From positions 1 to 34,685 of the forward strand of contig JAAUQO010000047.1 in the NCBI GenBank assembly GCA_012032775.1: a stretch of DNA of 34,685 bases, in the 5' to 3' direction. The notes beneath the pieces are model-generated. The model saw only the letters and a program-made list of their open reading frames with translations, did no database searches and was not told the DNA's origin. This stretch comes from Oscillochloris sp. GTDB taxonomy: Bacteria; Chloroflexota; Chloroflexia; Chloroflexales; Chloroflexaceae. A program made the position numbers and the translations under genes. Shown here piece by piece: positions 7,990 through 15,848 of the stretch; position 1 is the stretch's first letter, and every line of letters begins with the position of its first letter.

Positions 7990-8904
7990 CTACGTACTCA
8001 GCACGAACGCTGCTTGCTCCACCGATTGTTCAACCATCACTCCGTCGGCGGCGAGAACCGGCAGCAGCGCCGCGATCGCCGTATCGATCATCGCATCATC
8101 GGGCTCACGCGTCGTCAGGTACTGTGTGGCAAGTGTCGGTGCCAGCAATCGCTGCACCCAGGGCCAGGCGTAGTATGACGCAGCGAACCGCATCGCCTCG
8201 AACGCCACCGCCGCCACAACCGGTATCAAGACAATCCGTGCTCCAATCCGCAACCATAACGGCAGACCGCTCACGGCAAGAAAGATCATAAATCCGATCA
8301 GCGTCACAATCACCAGAAAACTCGTCCCGCAGCGGGGATGAATCCGCGAGAACGTACGCACCGACTCGGTTGTCAATGGCGCGCCCGCTTCAAGCGCATT
8401 GATCACCTTATGCTCGGCACCATGATACCCGAACACGCGTTGGATGTCGGGCAAGCGACTGATAGCGAAGATATACGCTACCACCAGCGCCAGATTCATC
8501 AGCCCTTCGATCGCCTCACGCAGTAGCACCGGTATGCCATAGCTTCCGATCGCATGTGCGACAAGTGAAGGCAGCACTACAAAGATCGCAATTCCGATCG
8601 CGAGTGCCACAACCCCGATCAGGGCCTGGATGATGGCTGGGGTTTGATCATCGTTGCCAAACGCAACATCGGCCGAAAAATCGAGCGATGTCTTCCCGAT
8701 GACAAATGCCTCGCGCAACGCAACAATACCCCGCACCAACGGTAACTGTGAAAGCCACGAGCGTTGTCGTTGCGGAAGCGGAATATGCTTCAATGCAACA
8801 GCGCCGCTTGGTGAACGGACTGCGACAGTGGCCTGGCGCCGACCGCGCATCATCACCCCTTCGAGGACTGCCTGCCCGCCGTACGAGTAGCGTTCTCCAT
8901 CCAT
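7990..8904 (-). CDS. DUF1385 (YqhQ-like) membrane protein
   Basis: About 304 residues from the ATG at 8904. Family signatures are YGGQAVLEGVMMRG (residues 8-21), FGYHGAEHKVINALE and HPRCGTSFLV, which carry conserved His/Cys residues resembling a metal site. Several hydrophobic segments (IIQALIGVVALAIGIAIFVV, FLVIVTLIGFMIFLAV, IVLIPVVAAVAF) make it polytopic. The function of YqhQ is unknown. A TTG at 8922 would add six residues but has no ribosome site, so I prefer the ATG even though its Shine-Dalgarno is also poor. It probably heads the DUF1385-DUF4388-GTPase run. Confidence 0.85.
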   Translation of the reverse strand: MDGERYSYGGQAVLEGVMMRGRRQATVAVRSPSGAVALKHIPLPQRQRSWLSQLPLVRGIVALREAFVIGKTSLDFSADVAFGNDDQTPAIIQALIGVVALAIGIAIFVVLPSLVAHAIGSYGIPVLLREAIEGLMNLALVVAYIFAISRLPDIQRVFGYHGAEHKVINALEAGAPLTTESVRTFSRIHPRCGTSFLVIVTLIGFMIFLAVSGLPLWLRIGARIVLIPVVAAVAFEAMRFAASYYAWPWVQRLLAPTLATQYLTTREPDDAMIDTAIAALLPVLAADGVMVEQSVEQAAFVLST

Positions 8905-8978
8905 TGCACAACACTGAGGCAACTGGGCCGTCGCCGACTCAAGCGGGCCAAACGACGGACTCAGTGGCTATGATACCA

Positions 8979-9017
8979 CGGCGACGACAATTACGACAGT
9001 ACTGTTCATCGTCGCCG
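8979..9017. other. Inverted repeat with nested palindrome upstream of the DUF1385 gene
   Basis: CGGCGACGA (8979-8987) and TCGTCGCCG (9009-9017) form a 9-bp stem. Its 21-base loop holds most of the perfect palindrome ACAGTACTGT (8996-9005). It lies in the 174-base gap between two minus-strand genes. There is no T-run, so an operator or RNA structure is as likely as a terminator. Confidence 0.35.
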
Positions 9018-9078
9018 AACATGGGCGGCGGCACATCCAAGAACCAGCATAACCGGCCACAATTACCAAAGTGTACCA

Positions 9079-9537
9079 CTATACCTGGTTGGCACTTTGA
9101 TCGTCCAGATCACGCCGCGCCAGGGTGGTTGCGGCGGCGCGCACACCACTTACCAGGCTGGAAACCCTGATGATCGGCGAGACGACCCGCTCGGTGACGA
9201 AGCCGGTGGTTGTGGCGGCATTCGTGCTTGCCTGCTGGACGTTGTTCGCCAATACGCGAGTGTTATCCAGAATCTCGTTCAGCTTGATCATCGCCTCGTC
9301 GAAGCGCGGAATGACATTCGTCTTCGCAACCTGATTCAACTGGTTGATCACCCAGAGAATCGCGATCAAAATGGCGATCATCAGGATCGCAACCACCAGT
9401 AATAACGACGAAACAATTACCAGGAAAACATCACGCCAGGCGGCGCGGAAATCGGGGCCGAGGAGGGTCGCCGCAACGATAAAGCCGATCAGAGCGACAA
9501 CCAGCACGCCTACGCCAATAGCAATCCACCTGAACAC
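9079..9537 (-). CDS. Small membrane protein with C-terminal helical region
   Basis: 152 residues starting at GTG 9535-9537, supported by GGAAAGGG a few bases upstream. Two hydrophobic segments (about residues 4-26 and 37-65) are followed by a charged helical part (NQLNQVAKTNVIPRFDEAM, LNEILDNTRVLANNVQQAS) and a short tail. The layout resembles DUF948-type or methyl-accepting-like small membrane proteins, but I do not recognise the family firmly. It is co-directional with the genes around it (98-base gap upstream, 174 downstream). Function unknown. Confidence 0.7.
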   Translation of the reverse strand: MFRWIAIGVGVLVVALIGFIVAATLLGPDFRAAWRDVFLVIVSSLLLVVAILMIAILIAILWVINQLNQVAKTNVIPRFDEAMIKLNEILDNTRVLANNVQQASTNAATTTGFVTERVVSPIIRVSSLVSGVRAAATTLARRDLDDQSANQV

Positions 9538-9635
9538 AAGATGCCCTTTCCAATATCCGGCTGCGCTTCGTGGCGCACCGTGGGATTTTCCGCATCTACA
9601 TCGGTTAATTCGTGTTGATAATGTGTGCGATTATA

Positions 9636-9893
9636 TCATACTCGCAACCGGGCGACAACGAAGAGCAAAAGCCACGCCAACAGCACCGACTCCAGGATCG
9701 GCACATTCGCCGGTGCCGGCAAATCCAACGGCAAACGCAACTGTAGGCCGTAGGCCAACAAACACCCAACCAGCGCTGCAACCCAGAACAGCAGCATTTG
9801 CCTCCAGCGCCGCCCCAACAGAACATGGGCCAGCAGCGCGCAGGAGGTGGCAATCAGGAAAATCAACAGTGATGCCGGAGCCAATCCGGTCAT
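9636..9893 (-). CDS. Small polytopic membrane protein, unknown function
   Basis: 85 residues with three likely transmembrane helices (about 4-26, 33-51 and 64-83). The ATG at 9891-9893 overlaps the TGA stop of mnmA as ATGA, and AAGGA lies about 7 bases upstream, so it is probably translationally coupled to mnmA. No family motif was recognised. The coupling and clean ribosome site support a real gene. Confidence 0.65.
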   Translation of the reverse strand: MTGLAPASLLIFLIATSCALLAHVLLGRRWRQMLLFWVAALVGCLLAYGLQLRLPLDLPAPANVPILESVLLAWLLLFVVARLRV

Positions 9894-10996
9894 GAGTTGT
9901 TCCTTTTGTCAGTTACTGCATTGCGCACGATCCGCCCACCGCCAAGCACCTGATCGCCGTGGTAAAAAACCGCCGCCTGGCCGGGGGTGATCGCTCGGAT
10001 CGGCTCGTTCAGGCGCACCGCCAAACGACCAGGCGCGATCGGCGTTACCACGGCCGGAGCCGGATCGGCGTGGGAGCGTACCTGCACCAAGCAGTTGAAA
10101 GGCTCAGCCGGCCATCCGCCATCGACAAAGGTCGCCCGATCGATCGTCAGGTCATCGCGTAGAATCGCGTCGGCCGGGCCGACGATTAAGGCATTGCGCC
10201 CAACATCCAGATCGACCACGAACAGTAGTTTGCCGCCGCCAAGACCAAGGCCGCGCCGTTGGCCGATTGTGTAGAGCGGCAGGCCGTTGTGGCGGCCGAT
10301 CTCGCGCCCTTCCAGATCGACGATCGGGCCGGGCACCAGGCTCTCCGGAGTTTCTTCACGCAGCAGATTGCGGTAATCGCCGTTCGGCACAAAGCAGATA
10401 TCCTGGCTCTCCGCGCGATCGGCACTGGCCAATCCGCGCGCCGCAGCCAATTCCCGCACCTGTGCCTTGGTGTACTCGCCGATCGGGAACATCAGCCGGG
10501 CCAGATCATCCTGCTGCAACATATGCAGCATATAGCTCTGATCTTTGTCGGCATCGACGGCGCGCGCCAGGCGGTAACGCGGCGTCGTACCCGCACCGGC
10601 GTCGCTAATCCGAGCGTAGTGGCCAGTCGCCACCGCATCAAAGCCGAGGGCGCGGGCACGATCCATCAGGGCGCGGAACTTGATCTCGCGGTTACACTCC
10701 AGGCACGGATTGGGTGTGAAGCCGTGCGCATAGGCCTGCACAAAATAATCGATCACATGGCGCCGGAATTCGCGCTGGTAGTTGAAGACGTAATAGGGAA
10801 TCCCCAACTGCGCACAAACCCGCCGCGCGCTCTCGGCCATTTCGGCGGCGCAACATAAACTCTCGGCCAGCCGCTCATCGTCGTCGTCCCAGAGGTGCAT
10901 CGTCACCCCGGTGATATTATGTCCTTGTTCGTGCAACAGCGCCGCAGTTAGCGAACTATCGACGCCACCGCTCATTGCGATAAGTATCTTTGCCAT
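9890..10996 (-). CDS. mnmA: tRNA-specific 2-thiouridylase MnmA
   Basis: 368 residues. The enzyme thiolates U34 of Glu, Gln and Lys tRNAs using ATP and relayed persulfide sulfur. The PP-loop SGGVDSS is at residues 9-15. Catalytic cysteines are Cys101 in NPCLECNREIKF and Cys201 in ESQDICFV. YTIGQRRGLGLGGG and the C-terminal beta-barrel are present. The frame stays open far upstream, but MAKILIAMSGGVDSS at 10996 is the homologous start; the upstream extension is arginine-rich non-coding reading. No Shine-Dalgarno precedes this ATG. A TATAAT box sits only 6 bases before it, suggesting a leaderless message. It follows mevalonate kinase by 59 bases. Confidence 0.95.
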   Translation of the reverse strand: MAKILIAMSGGVDSSLTAALLHEQGHNITGVTMHLWDDDDERLAESLCCAAEMAESARRVCAQLGIPYYVFNYQREFRRHVIDYFVQAYAHGFTPNPCLECNREIKFRALMDRARALGFDAVATGHYARISDAGAGTTPRYRLARAVDADKDQSYMLHMLQQDDLARLMFPIGEYTKAQVRELAAARGLASADRAESQDICFVPNGDYRNLLREETPESLVPGPIVDLEGREIGRHNGLPLYTIGQRRGLGLGGGKLLFVVDLDVGRNALIVGPADAILRDDLTIDRATFVDGGWPAEPFNCLVQVRSHADPAPAVVTPIAPGRLAVRLNEPIRAITPGQAAVFYHGDQVLGGGRIVRNAVTDKRNNS

Positions 10997-11002
10997 ACAG
11001 GT

Positions 11003-11008
11003 ATTATA
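11003..11008 (-). promoter_or_regulatory. Candidate -10 box for a leaderless mnmA transcript
   Basis: On the minus strand TATAAT lies 6 bases before the mnmA ATG, with no Shine-Dalgarno between, which would place +1 at or next to the start codon. No good -35 is visible 16-18 bases upstream, so this is tentative. Confidence 0.35.
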
Positions 11009-11055
11009 AGGATTTTTGTTCGGTAGGTGTGTGCCGGTGGCCGACAACCACCCAC

Positions 11056-11997
11056 CTAACTTGCGGTAACAGTGGTGTGCAGCACGCGTTTGGCGCCGGC
11101 GGCACTCAGCGCGCGCCCGACCCGTTCGCCGGTATCCGGCGTGGCGAGGGCGAACATCACACCGCCCCATCCGGCTCCCGAGAGCTTCGCGCCCAGGGCG
11201 CCCGCCGTTCGGGCGGCGTTCACCAACCGGTTCAACTCCGGCGACGAAACCCCGATCTGCTCCAGCAGGTGCTGGTTCTCGTCGAGCAATGCGCCCAACA
11301 CGATCGCCTCGCCTGCCGCAAGTGCCGCCCGTGCGCGCACCACCAGATCAGCGATCAGATCGAAGAACCGCTCGAAGGTGGGCTGATCGGCCTGCCAGCG
11401 CTCGCGAACCGCAGCAACCGGCAATCGGGTGGCGCTGCGAATCCCGGTATCGCCAATTACCAGTTGCAATGGTTCGCCAACCCGGAGCGGCGCGATCGTC
11501 GGCGGATCGCCGCGCAGATACCAGATCGCCTGTTCATACGCGATCACAGTGTTGTCGATCCCGCTTGGCGTGCCATGAAAGCGCTGCTCGCTCGCATACA
11601 CCAGGGCCGACACCTCCGCCGGCGTCGGTTCGTAACCTGCGTAGGCCGCCAATGCCCGCACCAACGCCGTCCCGATCGCCGCGCCGCTACCCATACCGCT
11701 CGCAATCGGGATCATCGAACGCAAACTCACCCGCAGATTGGCCGGATGCCGGCCAAATTGCTGCAAGGTCATCTGCGCCAACTCGCATAAGGGATCGGTG
11801 GGATTCTCGTCTTCGCTCCATGCGCCGCCGAGATCAGGTGCATGAAAACTCAACCCGCATCCGAGATCGGCAGGCGTAACGGCGGCGCTAGCCCGTAGGT
11901 CGGAAAGCGGGACTGCGATCGCCGGCCTGCCATAGACAACTGCGTGTTCGCCACAGAGGATCAACTTGGCAGGCGCCGAGGCGTGAATTGACTGCAT
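11056..11997 (-). CDS. mvk: Mevalonate kinase (GHMP kinase)
   Basis: 313 residues from the ATG at 11997, which lies 4 bases after the guaA stop. GHMP motif 1 is APAKLILCGEHAVVYGRPA (8-26), motif 2 PIASGMGSGAA (97-107) and motif 3 KLSGAGWGG (271-279). HGTPSGIDN (141-149) with the catalytic Asp148 is specific to mevalonate kinases among GHMP enzymes. It phosphorylates mevalonate for isoprenoid synthesis, consistent with use of the mevalonate route in Chloroflexia. The tight junction implies co-transcription with guaA. An in-frame start at 12066 would overlap guaA and add non-homologous residues, so it is rejected. Confidence 0.92.
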   Translation of the reverse strand: MQSIHASAPAKLILCGEHAVVYGRPAIAVPLSDLRASAAVTPADLGCGLSFHAPDLGGAWSEDENPTDPLCELAQMTLQQFGRHPANLRVSLRSMIPIASGMGSGAAIGTALVRALAAYAGYEPTPAEVSALVYASEQRFHGTPSGIDNTVIAYEQAIWYLRGDPPTIAPLRVGEPLQLVIGDTGIRSATRLPVAAVRERWQADQPTFERFFDLIADLVVRARAALAAGEAIVLGALLDENQHLLEQIGVSSPELNRLVNAARTAGALGAKLSGAGWGGVMFALATPDTGERVGRALSAAGAKRVLHTTVTAS

Positions 11998-12001
11998 GTC
12001 C

Positions 12002-13546
12002 CTATTCCCACTCAATCGTCGCCGGCGGCTTCGAGGAGATGTCGTAAACGACGCGATTGACACCATCTACTTCATTGACGATCCGGCTGCTGATCTTCGC
12101 CAGCAACTCGTACGGCAGCCGAGCCCAATCGGCGGTCATGTAGTCTTCGGTTGTGATCGCCCGAATCGCAATCGTGTCGGCGTAAGTGCGGTAGTCACCC
12201 ATCACGCCGACACTCTGCACCGGCAGCAGCACGGCAAATGCCTGCTGCGTGCTGCGGTACAATCCAGCCGCACGCAACTCTTCCAGAAAGATCGCATCGG
12301 CCCGGCGCAACGTCTCCAGGCGATCCCAGGTGATCGGCCCGATCAGGCGCACCGCCAGGCCGGGGCCGGGGAACGGATGCCGCCAGACCCACTTCTCGGG
12401 CAGGCCCAACTCCAACCCGGCCGCGCGAACTTCATCTTTGAACAGATAGCGCAGCGGCTCCACCAGCTTCATCTGCATATCGGCCGGCAAGCCGCCGACA
12501 TTATGGTGAGTCTTGATCGTCACACCCTTCTTGCGATCGGGCGCACTGCTCTCGATCACATCGGGATACAGCGTGCCCTGGGCCAGGAACGCCGCACCCT
12601 CAAGCCGACGCGCCTCACGCTCGAAGATACGCACAAACTTCTCGCCGATGATCTTGCGCTTGCGTTCGGGATCGCTCACCCCTTCGAGCGCACCCAGGAA
12701 CTCCTCGGCGGCGTTCACCGCAACCAGCGGCACATGAAAATGCTCGCGGAACGTCGCGATCACCTGCTCGGCCTCGCCAAGGCGCAGCAAGCCATTATCG
12801 ACAAACACACAGGTCAGCCGCTCGCCGACCGCCTGATGGATGATCAGCGCCGCCACCGCCGAATCCACGCCGCCCGAGAGCGCACAGATCACCTGCCCAG
12901 CGGGGCCGACCTGCACGCGCACCCGTTCGACGGCCTCGGCCACGAAATTCGCCGGCTGCCAATCGCCGCTTGCGCCGCAAATACCAAAGCTGAAGTTGCG
13001 GAGAATCTGCCGCCCATGCACGGTATGCACCACCTCGGGATGGAACTGTACGCCATACCAATGCCGTGTATCGTCGCCCATGGCTGCGAACGGCGTTGAT
13101 GGATTAGCGGCCAGCGAGCGGAAGCCGGCCGGCAGTTGCTCGATCCGATCGCCATGGCTCATCCAGACCGACTGTTGTTCAGGCGTATCGGCGAAAAGCG
13201 GATGCACTTCGCGCAGATCGATCTCGGCCGGGCCGTATTCGCGGCCCTCGGGGCGCAGCACCTCGCCGTCGAGGGCGTAACTGATCAACTGCATCCCGTA
13301 GCAGATCCCCAGCACCGGCAGGCCGGAATCCGGCAACCAGCTCGGCATCTGCGGCGCATCGACTTCATACACACTTGCCGGGCCGCCGCTCAGAATCACG
13401 CCGATCGGATCGAGCGCACGCACCTGCGCCTCAGCTGCGTCGTGGGGCAACAACTCGCTGTAGACACCAAGTTCACGCAAACGGCGCACAATCAATTGCG
13501 CCGTCTGCGAACCAAAATCGAGCACCGGAATGCTACTGTGCGACAT
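12002..13546 (-). CDS. guaA: GMP synthase (glutamine-hydrolysing)
   Basis: 514 residues, full length. The N-terminal class I glutamine amidotransferase has nucleophile Cys82 in LGICYGMQ, with His169 and Glu171 in GVQFHPE. The ATP-pyrophosphatase domain carries SGGVDS (224-229). The C-terminal dimerisation domain has [11 protein letters not shown] and ends [10 protein letters not shown], the conserved GuaA terminus. It converts XMP to GMP in purine synthesis. GAGGAG about 4 bases before the ATG marks the start. It is followed immediately by mevalonate kinase and preceded, 81 bases upstream, by the CBM48 gene. Confidence 0.97.
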   Translation of the reverse strand: MSHSSIPVLDFGSQTAQLIVRRLRELGVYSELLPHDAAEAQVRALDPIGVILSGGPASVYEVDAPQMPSWLPDSGLPVLGICYGMQLISYALDGEVLRPEGREYGPAEIDLREVHPLFADTPEQQSVWMSHGDRIEQLPAGFRSLAANPSTPFAAMGDDTRHWYGVQFHPEVVHTVHGRQILRNFSFGICGASGDWQPANFVAEAVERVRVQVGPAGQVICALSGGVDSAVAALIIHQAVGERLTCVFVDNGLLRLGEAEQVIATFREHFHVPLVAVNAAEEFLGALEGVSDPERKRKIIGEKFVRIFEREARRLEGAAFLAQGTLYPDVIESSAPDRKKGVTIKTHHNVGGLPADMQMKLVEPLRYLFKDEVRAAGLELGLPEKWVWRHPFPGPGLAVRLIGPITWDRLETLRRADAIFLEELRAAGLYRSTQQAFAVLLPVQSVGVMGDYRTYADTIAIRAITTEDYMTADWARLPYELLAKISSRIVNEVDGVNRVVYDISSKPPATIEWE

Positions 13547-13627
13547 ACACTCCTCATAAAAACCGATGCCCGCGACCAGAGCAAAGCTCAGGCGGCGAGC
13601 ATCGAATATCAGGCGCCAAACATCGGC

Positions 13628-14008
13628 TTACAGCGAACCGGAAGAAACCAGGCGAAGTTTCGGAATGAATGAATTCGGGCGCGCCGGAACATTGCTGCGA
13701 ATATCTTCGGGAACATCAGTTGTATTCAAAATTGAATTGGCGCCGCCGGATAAACTGGCCTCATAACCATCGGCCTGCCAATCGTTGCACCACTCATTGC
13801 CGTTAAGCAAGTAGCGATAGGCATACGTCCGACCGGCATCGAGATCGATCGTCGCCATCCAACCAGAATCGCTCAGGCGCAACGGCGTCGCTCGCGAATC
13901 CCAGTCGTTAAAATCACCCACCACCGTCACACTATCGGCCCAGATCGCCGCAGGCAAGGCGAATGTCACACGCACGCGACCGGCACGCCCTAAACGTTTG
14001 GTAACCAT
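13628..14008 (-). CDS. Stand-alone CBM48/early-set glycogen-binding domain protein
   Basis: 126 residues from the ATG at 14008, supported by AGGAG 8-12 bases upstream. Almost the whole protein is one carbohydrate-binding module 48 (isoamylase N-terminal/AMPK-beta type): VRVTFALPAAIWADSVTVVG, GDFNDWD, then GWMATIDLDAGRTYAYRYLL and NDWQADGY. The aromatic residues expected to stack on alpha-glucan are present. No catalytic domain is attached. Such free modules may tether other enzymes to glycogen or sense it; this is inference. An upstream in-frame start at 14044 lacks a ribosome site. Confidence 0.85.
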   Translation of the reverse strand: MVTKRLGRAGRVRVTFALPAAIWADSVTVVGDFNDWDSRATPLRLSDSGWMATIDLDAGRTYAYRYLLNGNEWCNDWQADGYEASLSGGANSILNTTDVPEDIRSNVPARPNSFIPKLRLVSSGSL

Positions 14009-14066
14009 CGCCGCACTCCTTTGTGTAGCTTCGGCGCTAACCACATTGTCAGCGTCGATACGCTAA

Positions 14067-14075
14067 ATTATAGCA
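14067..14075 (-). promoter_or_regulatory. Extended -10 promoter for the CBM48 gene
   Basis: On the minus strand the sequence reads TGC-TATAAT (TATAAT at 14067-14072), an extended -10. No recognisable -35 is properly spaced. The leader to the ATG at 14008 would be about 50 bases. Confidence 0.4.
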
Positions 14076-14164
14076 CAGTCGTAGCGGCGTTTCTTTGAAT
14101 TGGCTTTGACGTTGAAACAGCCATGGTTTCTGTTTGTGCGCACGCAGCTCATGGAAATTCGGCA

Positions 14165-14202
14165 GAAAACAAAGCGAGCGGACGAATAGCTCGTCCGCTC
14201 GC
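14165..14202 (-). terminator. Rho-independent terminator of the superoxide dismutase gene
   Basis: A perfect 12-bp stem, GCGAGCGGACGA (14174-14185) with its complement (14191-14202) and a 5-base loop. On the minus strand it is followed by TTTGTTTTC. It begins about 20 bases after the sod stop. Confidence 0.85.
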
Positions 14203-14222
14203 CCACATGCCCGGCGCAGTAC

Positions 14223-14828
14223 TTACTTGCCGTACAATTCGCCGACCTTCGCCCAATTCACCACATTCCACCAGGCATCGATATAGCCGGGGCGCTTGAA
14301 CTGATACTTCAGGTAGTAGGCGTGCTCCCAGACATCGAGTCCGAGAATAGCCTTCTTGCCCTCCATCAGCGGATTGTCCTGGTTCGGCGTACTCATAATC
14401 GCCAACCCGCCGTCGGCATCGGCAACCAACCAGGCCCAACCGGAGCCGAAGCGCCCAAGGCCGGCGGCCTTAAACTTCTCTTTGAACTCGGCGAAACTGC
14501 CGAACGCAGCATTGATCGCATCGGCGAGTGCGCCGGTAGGTTCGCCACCACCGTTGGAACCCATAACCTCCCAGAACAGGGTATGATTCCAGTGGCCGCC
14601 GCCGTTGTTGCGCACCGCTGTGCGGATATCCTCAGGCAGCGCGTTCAGATCGCCGAGCAGATCATCGAGACTCTTCCCGGTGAGATCGGGATACTTGCCG
14701 ACAGCGTTGTTCAGATTGGTGACGTAGGTGTTGTGGTGGTTGTCGTGATGGAAACGCATCGTCGCCTCATCGACATGAGGCTCCAGAGCGGTGTAATCGT
14801 ACGGCAGTGGTGGAAGTTCGAAGGCCAT
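14223..14828 (-). CDS. sodA: Superoxide dismutase, Fe/Mn family
   Basis: 201 residues, normal length. Metal ligands are His27 ([12 protein letters not shown]), His82 ([11 protein letters not shown]), Asp165 and His169 ([12 protein letters not shown]). NQDNPL near residue 149, supplying the outer-sphere Gln from the C-terminal domain, favours a Mn or cambialistic enzyme over a strict Fe enzyme, but this cannot be settled from sequence. It dismutates superoxide to peroxide and oxygen in the cytoplasm. GAGGAGG precedes the ATG. It lies 168 bases downstream of, and co-directional with, a SufR-like Fe-S regulator gene, and has its own terminator. Confidence 0.95.
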   Translation of the reverse strand: MAFELPPLPYDYTALEPHVDEATMRFHHDNHHNTYVTNLNNAVGKYPDLTGKSLDDLLGDLNALPEDIRTAVRNNGGGHWNHTLFWEVMGSNGGGEPTGALADAINAAFGSFAEFKEKFKAAGLGRFGSGWAWLVADADGGLAIMSTPNQDNPLMEGKKAILGLDVWEHAYYLKYQFKRPGYIDAWWNVVNWAKVGELYGK

Positions 14829-14917
14829 CGTCGGTCCTCCTCTTCATACAATTCAGCTTCAAGCCCACGATAATGCCGCAACCAACAACCGGCGCGGCAG
14901 AAACAGGCAACAAATGA

Positions 14918-14951
14918 GGGCCAAACGGCCCCCGACTCCCTTTCCAGGGAG
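14918..14951 (-). terminator. Weak double hairpin between SufR-like gene and sod
   Basis: On the minus strand CTCCCT/AGGGAG (14936-14951, 4-base loop) is followed by GGGCC/GGCCC (14918-14931, 4-base loop) and then TCATTTGTTG. The stems are short and the T-run interrupted. This may be a partial terminator or an RNA structure upstream of sod. Confidence 0.35.
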
Positions 14952-14996
14952 ATCAACAATGTGCGGTAACGTTCAGGTTCGGCGCTGCCTGTACTC

Positions 14997-15659
14997 CTAT
15001 TGTACCGCGATTTCGACCGACTCGGCGGGAATACGATAGCAGCAACAATGTCCGCCCGACGCAATCGTCTCGGTATCACGGAAAACCGGCGTATCGAGCA
15101 ACTGCGCATACAGCCGAATCTCCTGATCGCACAACTGTTGGTGACGCCGGGCCACGCAATCGAACGGGCAGTTATACTCAGTGAGCAAGAACGACCCATC
15201 TTCGAGTTGCTCCAACTCACACATATAACCTTGTTCGGACAAGACCCGAGTCAGTTCGGCAATCCGTGCGTCCAACGATTTTCCGGCCATGAGCGGAGCG
15301 ATCACCCCGGCGATCGCCTCGCGCCGGCGCGTAAAGATACGGTTGACCGCATCAGCGCCGAACTCATCCATCACCGCATCGAGTACATCAAGTGCCAGAT
15401 GCTCGTAGTGCTTGGGGAAGCGCCGCTCGGCGGCTTCTTCCGTGAGGGTGTAAAGATGCGCGGGACGCCCGATGCTGCGCCGCAGGCCGGTGGAACGCAC
15501 CAGTTGATCCCGTTCAAGGGTCGCCAGATGTTGACGCACGCCGACAGCGCCGATGTCGAGCGCCGCACTCAGATCGAGTGCCGTCATCTCGCCGTTTCGG
15601 CGCAGCAGATCTAAAATCCGCTGCCGGGTACTACCCTGGCTTTTTCGTTCGTGTGTCAT
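14997..15659 (-). CDS. SufR-like winged-helix iron-sulfur transcriptional regulator
   Basis: 220 residues from the ATG at 15659. The N-terminal winged helix is RQRILDLLRRNGEMTALDLS, followed by GAVGVRQHLATLERDQLV and the wing GRPAHLYTLT. The C-terminal part is cysteine-rich: EYNCPFDCVARRHQQLCDQE and GGHCCCYRI. Cys164-X12-Cys177-X28-Cys206 fits the known SufR spacing C-X12-C-X13-C-X14-C at three positions, but the third expected Cys is Pro191. Cys168, Cys205 or Cys207 could substitute. SufR proteins bind a [4Fe-4S] cluster and repress Fe-S assembly genes; no suf genes lie here, and the neighbour is sod. Transcription starts from a good promoter at 15696-15725. Confidence 0.8.
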   Translation of the reverse strand: MTHERKSQGSTRQRILDLLRRNGEMTALDLSAALDIGAVGVRQHLATLERDQLVRSTGLRRSIGRPAHLYTLTEEAAERRFPKHYEHLALDVLDAVMDEFGADAVNRIFTRRREAIAGVIAPLMAGKSLDARIAELTRVLSEQGYMCELEQLEDGSFLLTEYNCPFDCVARRHQQLCDQEIRLYAQLLDTPVFRDTETIASGGHCCCYRIPAESVEIAVQ

Positions 15660-15695
15660 TTCACTAGTATAATCTATCGAATCTGGCTTTTTTGC

Positions 15696-15725
15696 AGTAT
15701 AGCACGCGCGATTCCGCACTGTCAA
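15696..15725 (-). promoter_or_regulatory. Sigma70 promoter for the SufR-like regulator
   Basis: On the minus strand TTGACA (15720-15725) and TATACT (15696-15701) are separated by 18 bases. The predicted start is near 15689, about 30 bases before the ATG. It is arranged back to back with the plus-strand promoter at 15733-15761. Confidence 0.75.
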
Positions 15726-15732
15726 GGAAGCC

Positions 15733-15761
15733 TTGCCGCACACGGATGCGGCCGGTATAAT
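15733..15761 (+). promoter_or_regulatory. Sigma70 promoter for the giant YYY gene
   Basis: TTGCCG (15733-15738) and a perfect TATAAT (15756-15761) are spaced by 17 bases. Transcription would begin near 15768, so the message starts just before the hairpin at 15790-15830. Confidence 0.7.
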
Positions 15762-15789
15762 GCCTGTGATTATAGATAGATGGATACTT

Positions 15790-15830
15790 GTGGTGGTGTG
15801 TTTTCGGCTTTACCGAAAACACACCACCAC
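15790..15830 (+). repeat. Perfect 18-bp hairpin in the leader of the YYY gene
   Basis: GTGGTGGTGTGTTTTCGG (15790-15807) and its exact complement (15813-15830) flank the 5-base loop CTTTA. It lies between the promoter at 15733 and the GTG start at 15849, so it should fold in the 5' leader. There is no T-run after it on the plus strand. It could be an attenuator, a stability element or a mobile palindrome. Confidence 0.75.
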
Positions 15831-15848
15831 ATCAATATAGGCGACGAC

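Noticed and set aside
8905-8922. TTG start adding six residues to the DUF1385 protein
   Set aside because: No ribosome site; the family N-terminus fits the ATG at 8904.
10997-11170. N-terminal extension of mnmA
   Set aside because: The extra residues are arginine-rich, run towards mevalonate kinase coding sequence and precede the conserved MAKILIAMSGG start.
11996-13099. Plus-strand open frame opposite guaA
   Set aside because: guaA on the minus strand has all catalytic motifs; the antisense reading is His/Gln/Arg-rich noise.
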